Positions 21,672 to 32,493 of a stretch of DNA of 64,000 nt are shown one piece after another. The notes under the pieces were generated by a model. That model worked only from the letters and a program-made list of their open reading frames with translations, was not told where the DNA came from and made no database searches. This DNA comes from Macrocybe gigantea (lineage: Eukaryota > Basidiomycota > Agaricomycetes > Agaricales > Callistosporiaceae), in the NCBI GenBank assembly GCA_011319805.1, contig SJRY01000294.1, forward strand, positions 1-64,000. Direction: 5' to 3'. A program made the translations under genes and the position numbers. Positions within the stretch are counted from its first letter, which is position 1, and each line of letters begins with the position of its first letter.

Positions 21672-23763
21672 TCATTTCTGTCCTTCAGAAAGAACGAGGC
21701 AAACAGCTTTCTGAGACCGGGGTTTGATAGAGCATTTAAACGGTTTGGGGTGGCTTTTAATGGTAAAGAATCAGCTGAGGATTAGGCTGAAATTTGGTTA
21801 TAAGGCCAACTAACCTGACCGTCCCCGAACTCGACTCATACACTGGCTCAACAACAACCCCATTCTCTATATGTTTGGATATATCAAACGCCGCCAATGT
21901 CATTGCGCAGGATATGAAGATAGATGCATCTGCAAGATACGTTCCTAAAGTCACAAAGTCAGCTGTATTGTTGACCTACGTGTTACGAGCGATTTACCGG
22001 GGCAGATCCTGGTCAGATACTATCAACTATCCATGGTCAACACAAGAAGTGGCAAAGACCGACCGTCTTCCATACCCAAAGCATATATGTTGAGGATCCA
22101 GTTCCGCGGGATGACCGTCGCGAGGGATAAATCGATCTGGGTTAAACAGTTCGGGATTTTTGTAGATTCTCGAATCATGCGTCATCTTCCTATCAAGTGC
22201 AGTGAATACATCACATCCTGAGACGCATGCATCGATACCAACCAGAGGTTAGTGATCACAAGGGAATCCTTCGGGATAAAATAGCCTTCATGAACATCGT
22301 CTTGCATGACCCTGTGCGGCACCCCTAGCGAGGTTTACAAATCGTCAGTTCACGTTGGATTGTAGAAGCCATCATAACGCAGTTACCTGACGGCGCGACG
22401 GTGTTCCACCTAAGGACCTCTTTCACCACAGCGTTCATGTACGGCAAGTTCTCCCTGTCCGTGAATGTCGGTAGACGATCGCGGCCAATCGCAATATCGA
22501 TCTCGGCCTGCGCTGTCTTTTGCACCTCAGGATGGAGCGCCATCGCCAAGAAAAAGGAATATATTGCCGAAACGGTCTGGCAGAAGGCATATGTGACGTC
22601 GAAAATATTTTTGCTATCGACACAGAACAAACTCACAGTATCCGCACCGCCTCCGTATAAACTAGCAGAGCTCCATTTGAGGAAAAATTCGTCTTCGGGA
22701 TCAAGTGTCTTTCCTTCCAGACCATCGGCTGTGAATGAAGGAGCAGCCGTTCCCGCAGCCTATAAAACGCCACGTCATCAGGACATCTGTCGCTCATCTG
22801 AGTGGTCCCCATACGATTTGCTGTTTGACATAATTGAAAGGTCGGTCGACCATCTCGTACAGTGTTGAAGACCATTCTTTAGCTTTCCTTTTAAATTCAG
22901 CTCCAGGAAACCATTCCGGGACATGGCGCACTATCCCTCCGCATAAGAATGAGGAAGAGAAGGATAAATGTCAAATAGAGCGAACATGCTGGTACGAGAT
23001 CAACCAGAAATGCCCCAGGAACGGTTGCGGCTGAAAACTGTGCCATTGCCCTATCTACCAGTTCCACGAATGGATCGTCTTTTTCTTGCACTTGGTATCC
23101 GTACGAGATACGAAGTATGATCGCTCCTGCCGTTCTTTCAGAGGTGTAAGACCATATCGGCTGGATGAAAGATCTGGACACAACATACTTTCGGACGTGC
23201 TCCAGAAGGTCCTCAGGACTCGACAAGAGGCGGCGCAAGAACTTGCATGTCTCTATTTCTTCTACGGAATGATACTTTTCCATAGCAGAATGACTTCCTA
23301 TTAGAGTATGGAAGGAGCGACGCCTTCGACGGAATTGATCACCATAACGGAGGAAGACTAGAGTATTCTTCCATCCACATAGTTCACCGGCCATCGGGAA
23401 GACATGACGATCGGAATAGATCGAGCCTTTCTTGTCGAGCATATCGGTTGCAATCTTTGCAGAATTGAGGACAATGATGGTTTGTCCGAAGACAGTCAAA
23501 GACGATATATCACCTATTTTCCCTGTAAGAACCTGCTAGCTGGGCAAGGAGAGGATGCTCATACCCCATTTCTCACCCAACCGAGAAAAAGTCAACCACT
23601 CTTTCTCTGAAGGCATATCGAACAGATTCCCTATCACAGGCCATCCTCGTGGGCCAGGCGGCAAAGGAGGGTGCCGCCTTCCGCGAGATATGAGACGTCG
23701 TACGATGAAAAGACCAAGAACAAGAAGGACGACGTCCAGCGCGTTGAGTACACTCGGAGGCAT
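21672..23763 (-). CDS. Cytochrome P450 monooxygenase (copy 2)
   Basis: Close paralogue of the P450 at 7235-9356 in opposite orientation. Start MPPSVLNALDVVLLVLGLF gives the membrane anchor. The hinge is PPLPPGPRGWP and the C-helix WKNTLVFLRYG. The I-helix is GGGADTT, ExxR is in KEVLRWN, the PxRF region is FNPDRFIPRDG, and the heme loop is FGYGRRICPG across a splice site. The end is SEGQK-TGA at 21672-21674. Two informative differences from copy 1: the intron after SLY is absent here, and the intron after NLW has a normal GT donor where copy 1 has GC. All catalytic motifs are intact. Likely the same reaction class with divergent substrate. Confidence 0.9.
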
Positions 23764-24390
23764 GGTGACTGATGTAGGACGTCAAGTCCTTGGTTCTCGC
23801 CCTTTAATGTAGCGATGATGATGCCAGAGAAGGAGTCGAAGAAAGTTTATCTAACAGATGGGGGTGTCCTGTGCCTTACGTGACCTTGAACCCATGTCCT
23901 TCCCGAACATCCCAAACAGCTACGGTGAGGAAAATTATCAGGAATTTCATCCGATCAAGATTGTGAGGCCTTGAACTACGGCATAGTAAGATATAATTGT
24001 GACCGCGGTGAAGACATGAAGGCCAGTGGCGTGGTGGCGGACACACAACCCCAAATAGTACTTAGAACCCGACAACCTGGCAGCGGTTGTGTTATTCACA
24101 ATTGCGTTGTACTCTGACACATGCTCTCAGGTTGCTTGACCTCAATCGCTGTGGAAAGAATAGGTTTCTCCACTTCTCGAGGGAGTGTTCTGCAGGTCTG
24201 GGCGGTGTGCACATCTTGGCCACTATGCAATCCATCAATTCATATCCATAGTATACAGGATTCGCAAACAATATTATGGCGTTGGGAAAGTTCCTCATAG
24301 TCAATCCAAGATGATGAACTTCCACACTGCTCCAGATGTCAGTGATTAGCTTGTGTAACGTATCATTTGACCTATGATCACCGGATGAGA
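23764..24390. other. Intergenic region
   Basis: Lies between the P450 start and the end of the first DUF6534 gene. Reverse-strand frames here are short and lack motifs. Probable P450 promoter; no gene called. Confidence 0.4.
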
Positions 24391-26024
24391 TTATACCAGC
24401 GTGGTCTGTTTCGTTTCGTGGGAACCTTTAATCTGAAATGTCCACGGTTAAGCACGAAGCAAAGGAAGAGAACATGAACGTACGTCCACCGGGAACATCT
24501 CGATGTCTTCACGACGTTCTGTCACAGTTGATACCTGGACAGTACCATGCATTGGCGTTCGGGCGTGAAATTTCCCCACATTCGTGCCGCTGGATGATTC
24601 AGTAGAGCGAGACGACTCGTCGCCCCACAAGGCAGGTTTAGCAGTTGTTCGCTTATCGTGGAAGGAGGCACGAGAGTTCAGCGTAGCCATCAAAGTGTTC
24701 GAGTACCTGGACTGACAAGTCAGATTGTTGCACCTCTTGACTATGAATCCCCACTTACAGCTTTGCCAGCATCAGGAAGCTGTCAAAGGGATAAGTCTGA
24801 TGTGGTTGCTAAAGTTGAACGTACGTACACAAGGAAATGCAGGTTGTTGTCCGAGAAAACGATGAAGAGAATCAATTCGGTCAGAGCACCCGCTGCTGTC
24901 GTCATTCCAGTTTCCACAGTGACCGTGATTAGTCTGGAGATTGCCGATGTGGTGTGTAGGAAACTGCTGGTATTTCTCGCATGCATGAGCTTGATCGAAG
25001 ATGTTAGGAGGCAAGTCTGTTAAAGACTGAGCTATTGAACTCACAATGTTCACCATCGCCATCGTAATAACTACGTCGACGAGAGTACTGCCTCCGAGCC
25101 AGATCTATGACGTGTAGTGAGTGTCTTCAACAACATAGATGCACCTAGACGTACAATCACGAATGGTTTGAGCTCTATGATGTGCACTAGTCCCAATTGC
25201 CGTCCCTGCAACGAATGAGCAGCCATACAACATACCACGGCTACTCCTCACATGTATGCCACAATATGAAGCCATCGCGAGAGAAAGAAGAGATATCTCG
25301 GGGTTGAATCAACTTGCTTGCCGAGGGTCACGAAAACAAGGAACTCACGAGGCAAATACCTATTGAGATTATTGGCGTCTGCTGCAGCTTCCATATCCGC
25401 CACGCAAAGAAGAAGTGAACCATGGATGCCACTGAAACGGCGGATTGGTCACTGAGCATAGCCTAAAATGCACAACAGAGATATTACCTAGTGCAGACAG
25501 CAGCGGCATGCCTGTAAAAGGCCAGTCTAACGGTGCAAGCGTCGACAGATCCCCCCAGCCTTTCGCAAGACCATTCCAGGCGGCTATAGTGGCAAACACC
25601 GTGATGATCGTGTCAATCAAGAACACCATCCAGACTGTAAACCCCATCGTCAGTGAAAAAACGCCGACGAAAGGATGACGGCGCATTAAGCCCACCGAGC
25701 GCCTTCAACTGGATACGGTCGTTTGGAAAGGAATGGTAGTAGAGGACTTGAGAAGCATTTCAATAGTTGTGCCGGATCCCGGGCGTGTAGCGCAATGGAC
25801 GGCTTACACATTTGCACGATGAGAATGCCGTACAGGCCATAGCCGAACAAGTTGCCTAAAAGCTTCTGGAAATCAATCTCACTAGCACCGTCACAAGCAG
25901 CCGAAAGATGCCTACCATAGGCCCCGTTCTGCGCGAGTAAGATGATAAGCTCCGGCTGCAAGGGGAATGTCGACAAATCTCACTGTAGGGCAATATTTGG
26001 GGGGACGTCTGGTAGGCGGGACAT
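24391..26024 (-). CDS. DUF6534 seven-helix membrane protein (copy A)
   Basis: Basidiomycete-specific multi-pass membrane protein of unknown function, with seven predicted helices like a receptor. Exons: MSRLPDVPPNIALQ, the short exon TGPM, LLGNLFGYGLYGILIVQ (helix 1), YYHSFPNDRIQLKAL, WMVFLIDTIITVFATIAAW (helix 2), WPFTGMPLLSAL, VHFFFAWRIWKL (helix 3), LGLVHIIELKPFVI, IWLGGSTLVDVVIT, a helix from GMTTAAGALTELILFIV, then the diagnostic C-terminal YSNTLMATLNSR and a polar tail ending at TAA 24391-24393. About nine introns. Splice phases agree with the other two copies in this window. No frameshift found. The tail after ATLNSR is Ser/Thr-rich and probably cytosolic. Confidence 0.78.
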
Positions 26025-27325
26025 GACCTTGGGAATGACTATTGGACCCGAAAATGAAACATGGCCCATCTACTTATACATGCTTCAAGTGAGCAAGAAA
26101 GGCATGGATTTATCGGTTCCTAGGACACATGTCCAACGCCAGGTAGTCATCACTTTTGATCAGTTCTGACGGAGCAACTCGAAGGCGCCTTTGCAAAGTT
26201 TGAAAAAGGGGGCCGAAACCGCCAGCCATGCCCTGCTTTGGCCAAAAGAGCTGAGCGATTTGAAGTTGCGACATCATGATCAGTGGTAAGGCTCCATCAG
26301 CTTCGGAACGTCGTGAGATTCTGGCAAAGACCGTCCAGATTTGACCCACTAAAGATTAGGCTTCTTTCCAAAAACAGTCGGCTTGAGAGTGTCGTTCTTA
26401 TCACATTGCCCGTCCACGTCGCTCCGAGCGTTCTATCAAAAGCCGCCGTAAAGCATACGCTGATCCTACGTCGCGATCATCGATCTGACACTGGACAGCG
26501 GGCAAGCCGGAAAACGTTGTGACCTTTAGTATGGACGCGCGTGGCTGTGTTCGAGTCCAACTAAACCTACAAGGATGGTATTTGGCAGAATAAAACCAAG
26601 CAGAACGACCACCTTTGCAGGCGAAGAGCGGTGACCGCGGCATAAAAGGGACTGGGGAGCTTTCATCTTGCATACTTTCGGATGGCTATGCGGTTTCTAG
26701 CTTCTCGCTAAGATTGAATCGAAGCAAGCTTATTGGTCGGTCAGTGCAAAACCTATTGCAGTAGTCCGTCCATGCGTCCCTGTTCCGGCTTAAATACTCA
26801 TCATCCACGTGAAGGTGCCCTTCATATTGAGCTGCCGTAAACTTGTTGCGTTGCAGATGCTGCGCTTAACCATCGCACATGTCACTACTCTCCAATGGTT
26901 CAACCTGCCAATGGGATCGGCCCAGACAATGATTAGAATGAAGTTGATTACGTTTTTGCAGGATAGCCATGAGCGACATATAGACCATCAACGATTGCCA
27001 TATGATTGATGCGTGTCGAGTAAATTTAGGGAGCTTCTGGGCGTTTACAACTGCCACCACATGTATCCATTGGTTTCCGCAAGAAAGGTTGATCAAGCTA
27101 CGGCGGTATGTGAGAGAAAACTGACGATATTTTGATCGAGCATGGCGCCTCTTCCCCATTAGCATGGGCGGCAGACACAGGAAGACAGGCGTACTACGTC
27201 AAAATAATTATGGAACATACTACAGAAAGACCTGATCAGCGGGGGCTTCGACGAAGTCCTTTCAACTTGGTCTTCTCAATTGACATTACAGCAACGAGTC
27301 AATGCTACAAATGAGTTACACTTCG
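26025..27325. other. 1.3-kb region between DUF6534 genes; weak ankyrin-like trace
   Basis: No gene I can support. On the reverse strand 26110-26349 has a long frame without motifs. On the plus strand around 27130-27230 the reading IEHGASSPLAWAADTGRQ resembles part of an ankyrin repeat (hGA..PL.wAa..G) but is isolated and followed by stops in other frames. It may be a relic or chance. Confidence 0.3.
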
Positions 27326-28928
27326 TCAGCATTTCGCTTTGATGCCTAGGCAGATAGTGAGAAAAAGAAGGTGTGAAGAGGGAGAGAGACACACGTCTGT
27401 CGTGGATGCCTCTGTATCGTCGCAGTGTTCCATCCGCGTCCTGTCTTGCACACGCCCCAACACGAGGGAGCTTGGTTGGAGTGACTCTATTCCCTGATGG
27501 GCGATGTTCGACCACGATTGTTCGTCGCCCCAGACATCAGACCGAGACAAAAGTTGGTTGTTGCGGAACGAGATGCGAGAGTTCAGCGTTGCCAACAAGG
27601 TGTTTGAATACCTGAAGCCATTAATCGGCGCTCTCATGGGTATCGTCAATGTTTGGACCTACAGCTTCGCTAACACCAAGGAACTATAAAAGATGAGTAC
27701 GTGTGGTATCCGTGTAAATCTCATAGCTCTCACACAATGTAAAGCAAGCCCGCATCAAAGGACACCACGAATACAAGTAATTCTGTCAGGGCTCCAACTG
27801 CAGTTGTCAATCCTGTCTCCACCGTGAGTGTGATCAGTTTCGAGAGGATGGATGCTGTAGATCGAAAACCAGCTCCTTTTTTACGCCTGATAAGCTGCCT
27901 CAAGCGCGTCAGAGACTCTGTTATTTCTCATTGGGAGATTCGACCTCACAATGACCACCATAGATAATGTAATGACGATGTCGATCAGGAAGATGCCTCC
28001 CAACCAGCCCTATAGGACACTCAGCGTTGGGAGAACCTTGGCTGTGAGGACATACAATCCATCCAAGCCCCCACGGTATTGTGTCAGGTGTGCTCATCTA
28101 GGACAAGTCAATATGAGTTGATCACGGTATAATCTGCTTCACCTGTATAGCAATGTACACCCCTGTTGCAAAAGTGAGAGCGGATGCCTAGTGTACCACC
28201 GCGTCAATCACCGCGGATGTGAGTAAGCGCATGTCCACAGGCTTACGAGGCAGATGCCTATGGAGAAAATCAACGACTGGCACAGTTTCCAAATCCGCCA
28301 CGCAAAAAAGCAATGGGTCAGGAATACGACTGCGAGATGATTCGTTCAATATGATTCAATATGCTTGTGTGAAAACTCCGCTACGAATGCGTTACCTAGA
28401 CCAGGGATGATCTGCACGCTTGAGAATTGCCATGAGGGCTGAGTGAACACCATGAAGTCTCCCCATCTTTCTGCAAGAATGTTCCAAGCTAATATGGTGG
28501 CGAGTATTGTAGTCAGCGTGTCTAGCAAATATGACGCCCAGACTAAAAGGGCATGCACTATATTTAGTGAGATAGGTCGAAGACTGCTGAGCTTCAACCC
28601 ACCGAGAGCCTTCAATTGTAGACGATCATCGGGAAAAGAATGGTAGTAGATGTCTTGTAAAGTAGTTTCGATCTTTGAATTACCCCGTAACGTGCATAAT
28701 GGAGTGAAGCAACTTACATACTTGTGCTGTGAGGACGCCATATAGACCATAGCCAAGCAGATTGCCCAACAACTGCCCGAGAGTCCAGATTCTTCATATT
28801 CCTAAAAGAACCAGTGAAAGCCTACCAAAGGTCCTGTGCTACATGGGCGTAAGACGGATGAGAACAGTCAACGAAAAGACTTTCGGTTCTTACATTTGAG
28901 TAAAATGACCAGATCCGCCCATCGTCAT
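27326..28928 (-). CDS. DUF6534 seven-helix membrane protein (copy C)
   Basis: Same family and exon plan as the gene at 24391-26024: a short Met-rich start (ATG 28928 or 28922), TGPL mini-exon, LLGNLLGYGLYGVLTAQ, YYHSFPDDRLQLKALG, WASYLLDTLTTILATILAW, THCFFAWRIWKL, ASALTFATGVYIAIQ, WLGGIFLIDIVITLSM, KLITLTVETGLTTAVGAL and YSNTLLATLNSR. The C-terminal tail after NSRISFRNN is not conserved with the other copies and the stop at 27326 is uncertain. Divergence between copies A and C is much greater than between the two P450s, so this duplication is older. Function unknown. Confidence 0.7.
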
Positions 28929-29427
28929 GATCCAGTTGGCTGATATGGAACGCTTGGCCGCTTCTTGGTGTCTGTCCTACGGGACAAGGCTCTTCCTCTG
29001 GTCATATCCCCTGTGGCTGCTCTTATACTACCGGAATGCTGTGAAAGTTGCCACGAAGGCCATTGTTGATCAGGTAAATGAATCTCTCATCTCTGATACA
29101 TCATCTCTTCAACGATGGAAAAACTTACGAGGCCCTGTGCTTCGAGGCTTCTGCGGGCGCTATGATGGCACTTCTGCGCGAAAGAAGGATGATATTGGGT
29201 GGAATACATTTAGCTGATATGTTAGCAAAATACAAAGCATGCACAACACAGATCGAGGCAGAAGAACGCAAGCGTTGAAGGAATTATGGGACATGGAAAG
29301 CAACAGGAGTTAGTACAAGCCTCGACATGAGTGCTTGACCTCGCGTGATGGCCGGCTCGGCGTGGTTCCTGGGATCACGGAAAGAGGTGCTGAGTATATA
29401 TCTACGAATTGTTCTTGACGTGATCCT
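28929..29427. other. Intergenic region with an unassigned plus-strand frame
   Basis: A plus-strand frame of 66 codons at 29078-29278 (KTYEALCFEASAGAMMALL ... EAEERKR, stop) has protein-like composition but no recognised domain and no upstream exon that I could join confidently. Otherwise nothing seen. Confidence 0.3.
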
Positions 29428-31297
29428 CTACAATTGTACGACGGTGGGTCCATGTATGGGTATATAATCTTCTTGGAACCCTTCGGGGTAAGCAACGTCA
29501 GGAATGTTCGGATGGGTATAATACCTGCGACGAATGATCAGTCGGAGTGAACGGCGAATCCGAAACGACTAGGCGCAACGGAGAAAGGAGCCTTACGTAT
29601 CGTTCCAGACACCGTAATGGTTCATTCCTAATGCTGTAGAGGTCCATTGATAATCGTAAGCGAAACCACCGGGATAGAACATTTCAATGACGGCCGACAG
29701 CCTATTCGGTTTCATAAACACGAGATGCGTCAAGCCGTTCCCGTGGACACCTAGGAGAATCTGCGAAAGCTCATCAGATATGCTTCGACGACGATGTTCT
29801 GACCTGGCGGCTTACCGTCGTCTTAGCCGCCGCTCGGATCTGTTCATCTTTTGTCATATTCTCCGCCTGCAGTACATTCAATTCCCAAGAGCTGCCCTTG
29901 CGAGCAACCAACTGTTCAAGCGCCGAGACTAGCTCATCGTGCTGTTCTTGGACTAGCTTCCTCCGTTTGACGCCCTGCCGGCTGATGTAGGTGATGACAA
30001 TTTTACTGGGCAATGGTAACAAGCTTTTAGGGTCCTCGCCCTTCGTGTCACCATCAGTATCAAGCCTTAACGGCGATGACGCAGCAGCGGACAAGTCGGA
30101 TGCCTCAACCGCACCAGAGAATCTCCAGATGGCCTCCCTGATAGGGTGCCACCACCCGCCAACGCGGTGCCCCCTCAGCTGGTCGTGCATCTTCATGTAC
30201 TCCCAAGCCTCGGCGGCAGTGCGCTGGTTCCGCGATCCGCATACCGTGCCGCGGAACGCAGCGCTGCGGTCGGTGAGGAGCACGACAGGGAAGTGCCATG
30301 CGCGGTCCGCGTCTGCTGTCGTCGCGATGCGGTCCTTCCAGTCCTGCTCGACCTCAACGGTGAGCGAGGGGAAGGCCGCGCGCAGGAAGTAACCGTTGAA
30401 ACCGGGATTGTCATGCCAACCGTTGGTGTCAGAGTGCGCGAAGATGGCGCGGTGAACGGGGGGCGGGGACGGATGTGATAGCTCATACGCCGCTCGGGTG
30501 GACGTGGTGGGCGTGGACCAGGCGCCGTGCCAGAACGACCACGCGCCAAAGAAGAGCTCGGCAACGAAGTGATAATAATGGTGGAGGAACTGCTCTGGGT
30601 CGTTGAACAGGAACTATCAAAAAAGGCGGGGCAAAGGGTAAGCGAAATCTGAAGACCTGAAACAGTAAGCGGAATGCCCTGTCCGACAGGCACGTACAGT
30701 GTTGCCCTCAACAGTATATACCCTCGTCGGCTTGCGAGCCCCGTCCGTACCTGCCCATCGTCGCTGAGCCTCCTCTGGTGTGATAATATCCATATGCTGT
30801 GCCGTGGGTTCGCGGGCCGCGACGTTTTCGGGGTTGTTGTAGCCTGGAAGGCCGGTGCTAGTCATCATTCTGATTTCGGGAAAGGAGCGGTTGGTGGAAA
30901 GAATGAAGAGAGTGCCGTTGGACATGTATAGGTTGCGGAAGAGCGTCCATCCGGGCGCATGCGATATGATCGAGGTGTGCGGGAGCTCGTGCTCGATCGT
31001 CGGAGGTCGGTCGTCATTCGCGGTTGCAGCGGCCACGGGCGCGACGATGGTTTCGGTTTCCGATAGCGTTGTCGTGGCCGTGACGGTGAAAATTCTGTGT
31101 TGGGGCCGTTGACGATGAGCGCCAACGGGATCAGCGTCGACAGCTGCCGGCGCCGGTGACACATTGTACTGGGTGTCAATGACAATTGACTGATCGACAT
31201 GGGGATGTAGAAGCAGAGTCCAGACGTGCATAAACGACGCGCCGATCAGAATCAAGACAGCATCACGTCGTGAAAGAGCATGACGGAAAGGTGGCAT
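29428..31297 (-). CDS. Glycosyltransferase family 61 (DUF563) protein
   Basis: Type II membrane glycosyltransferase of family GT61, which includes EOGT and plant xylosyltransferases; fungal members act in the secretory pathway on glycans that are mostly undefined. The start MPPFRHALSRRDAVLILIG gives a short cytosolic tail and one signal-anchor helix. A longer in-frame upstream start at 31549 lacks such logic. Motifs: FNDPEQFLHHYYHFVAEL, FAHSDTNGWHDN, VLLTDRSAAFRGTVCG, ILLGVHGNGLTHLVFM (the strongest family signature) and HPNIPDVAYPEGF. At the 3' end the frame stops at HGPTVVQL-TAG (29428-29430), whereas the next frame continues VEDHVKNNS to a stop at 29402; the longer form fits the family and would need one extra base. 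Four or more introns. Confidence 0.85.
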
Positions 31298-31888
31298 CTG
31301 TACTTGCGATCCAGCTGGCTGGCAAAACCTGAAAAAGAGCGGCGGGAGAAGAAGACAGCGTCGCGACGCGATGGCAACTCTGGATGGTAAAGAGCGGCAA
31401 GTGATGCGATTAGAGTGGGTAATGAGGCTAAAGGTTGGCGGATGGGAGGGAGCGAAAAAGGTTCGTGAGCGCCCATTGAAGTTTTTTTTCTCGGGGGAGG
31501 AGGTAAGGGTCTTTGAGAAATCGGCAGAATGGATCAGGAACGCCGGCATCCTACGCCATCGGCCACAGATCCCTATCGGAATCCCTCTATTCAGATGTAT
31601 TTATGATGGGCAACACGGGTTGCAAGACGACGAATAAATGATATGCAGCATGACACACGAGATAATCCGCATTCCACAACTTGTTCATCGATGACGTGAA
31701 GTAATGCATGCATCATGTAATAAGAACCATCTTCAGTCAACTTTGTCCATGACACTGCCCTCGACGTGCATCCTGAGTTCTTGCACGAAGATCGTCAACG
31801 CCCAGGGATACTGTCATGTCGAACGAGGATGGGTAGAATGGAAGACCTTTCCAAGCGCCGAAGAGGATTCGTTTCTATCATTCAATAT
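31298..31888. other. Upstream region of GT61 gene and tRNA
   Basis: About 590 bp. Contains the GT61 leader, possibly with a UTR intron since the frame stays open to 31549, and the 5' flank of the tRNA. No further gene seen. Confidence 0.4.
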
Positions 31889-31975
31889 GCCGTGTTGGCG
31901 TAGTGGTAGCGCGTCTCACTCGTATCAGGGCACTGATAAATGAGAAGGTCACTCGTTCGATCCGGGTACGCGGCA
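31889..31975 (+). tRNA. tRNA-Thr (anticodon CGT) with a 15-nt intron
   Basis: The acceptor arms GCCGTGT (31889-31895) and ACGCGGC (31968-31974) pair fully with one G-T wobble. The D-arm GGCGTAGTGGTAGCGC is followed by the anticodon stem TCTCA/TGAGA with loop CT-CGT-A. A 15-nt insert after position 37 (31925-31939) is the standard place for a nuclear tRNA intron. The T-arm is ACTCG-TTCGATC-CGGGT. Anticodon CGT at 31921-31923 reads ACG (Thr). The downstream T-rich stretch fits Pol III termination. A damaged second copy is at 39317. Confidence 0.88.
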
Positions 31976-32493
31976 TAGTTGTATTTCTTTTTCCTGTTTC
32001 TCATAATCCATCCATCAATGCATCAGACAACTGCGAAACTATGCAAACGACGATAATGACTCTCAGGTCTGCTTTCTCTAATTATGCACCAACAAACCTG
32101 CTTCGTGCGAATCAAGCGCCGTGCTGAAAAATGTTCAGGGAAACGTTGCAGGATCTCCATTCGACTACCTGGACTGGCTTCATGCCCCTGGGTGTCAAGT
32201 GACAGTGAAGACTTGCATGATCTCTACACCTCGTTCCATATTCGAGTATGCTTTGTTGTTTCTCAAGGCGTTTTACAATTGGTTTTAGTGCAAGTCGAGA
32301 GAATGCAGTGGGACGCTTCTTTCCTGTCTCAGCCCCCACGTTTTCGTTGCGCACTGAAACGGTGCCTTGCGCCTTGATACGCATGGCCGCTTTTTCCAAA
32401 GATCAAGGGACAGATGTTAACTGACGGGTCTGGCAACGCCACTTCACTTTTCTGCCTCCTCGCAGCCCTCGCTGGTCGTGCGTTCGACCAAAG
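31976..32493. other. Intergenic region
   Basis: About 520 bp between the tRNA and the orphan membrane protein gene. Short frames only. Presumed promoter. Confidence 0.4.

Noticed and set aside
26110..26349. Reverse-strand frame (79 codons) as a separate gene
   Set aside because: No motif, no splice partners and no similarity to the flanking DUF6534 genes.
31298..31549. N-terminal extension of the GT61 protein to 31549
   Set aside because: It would bury the signal anchor about 100 residues inside and has leader-like composition. The ATG at 31297 gives a standard type II membrane topology.
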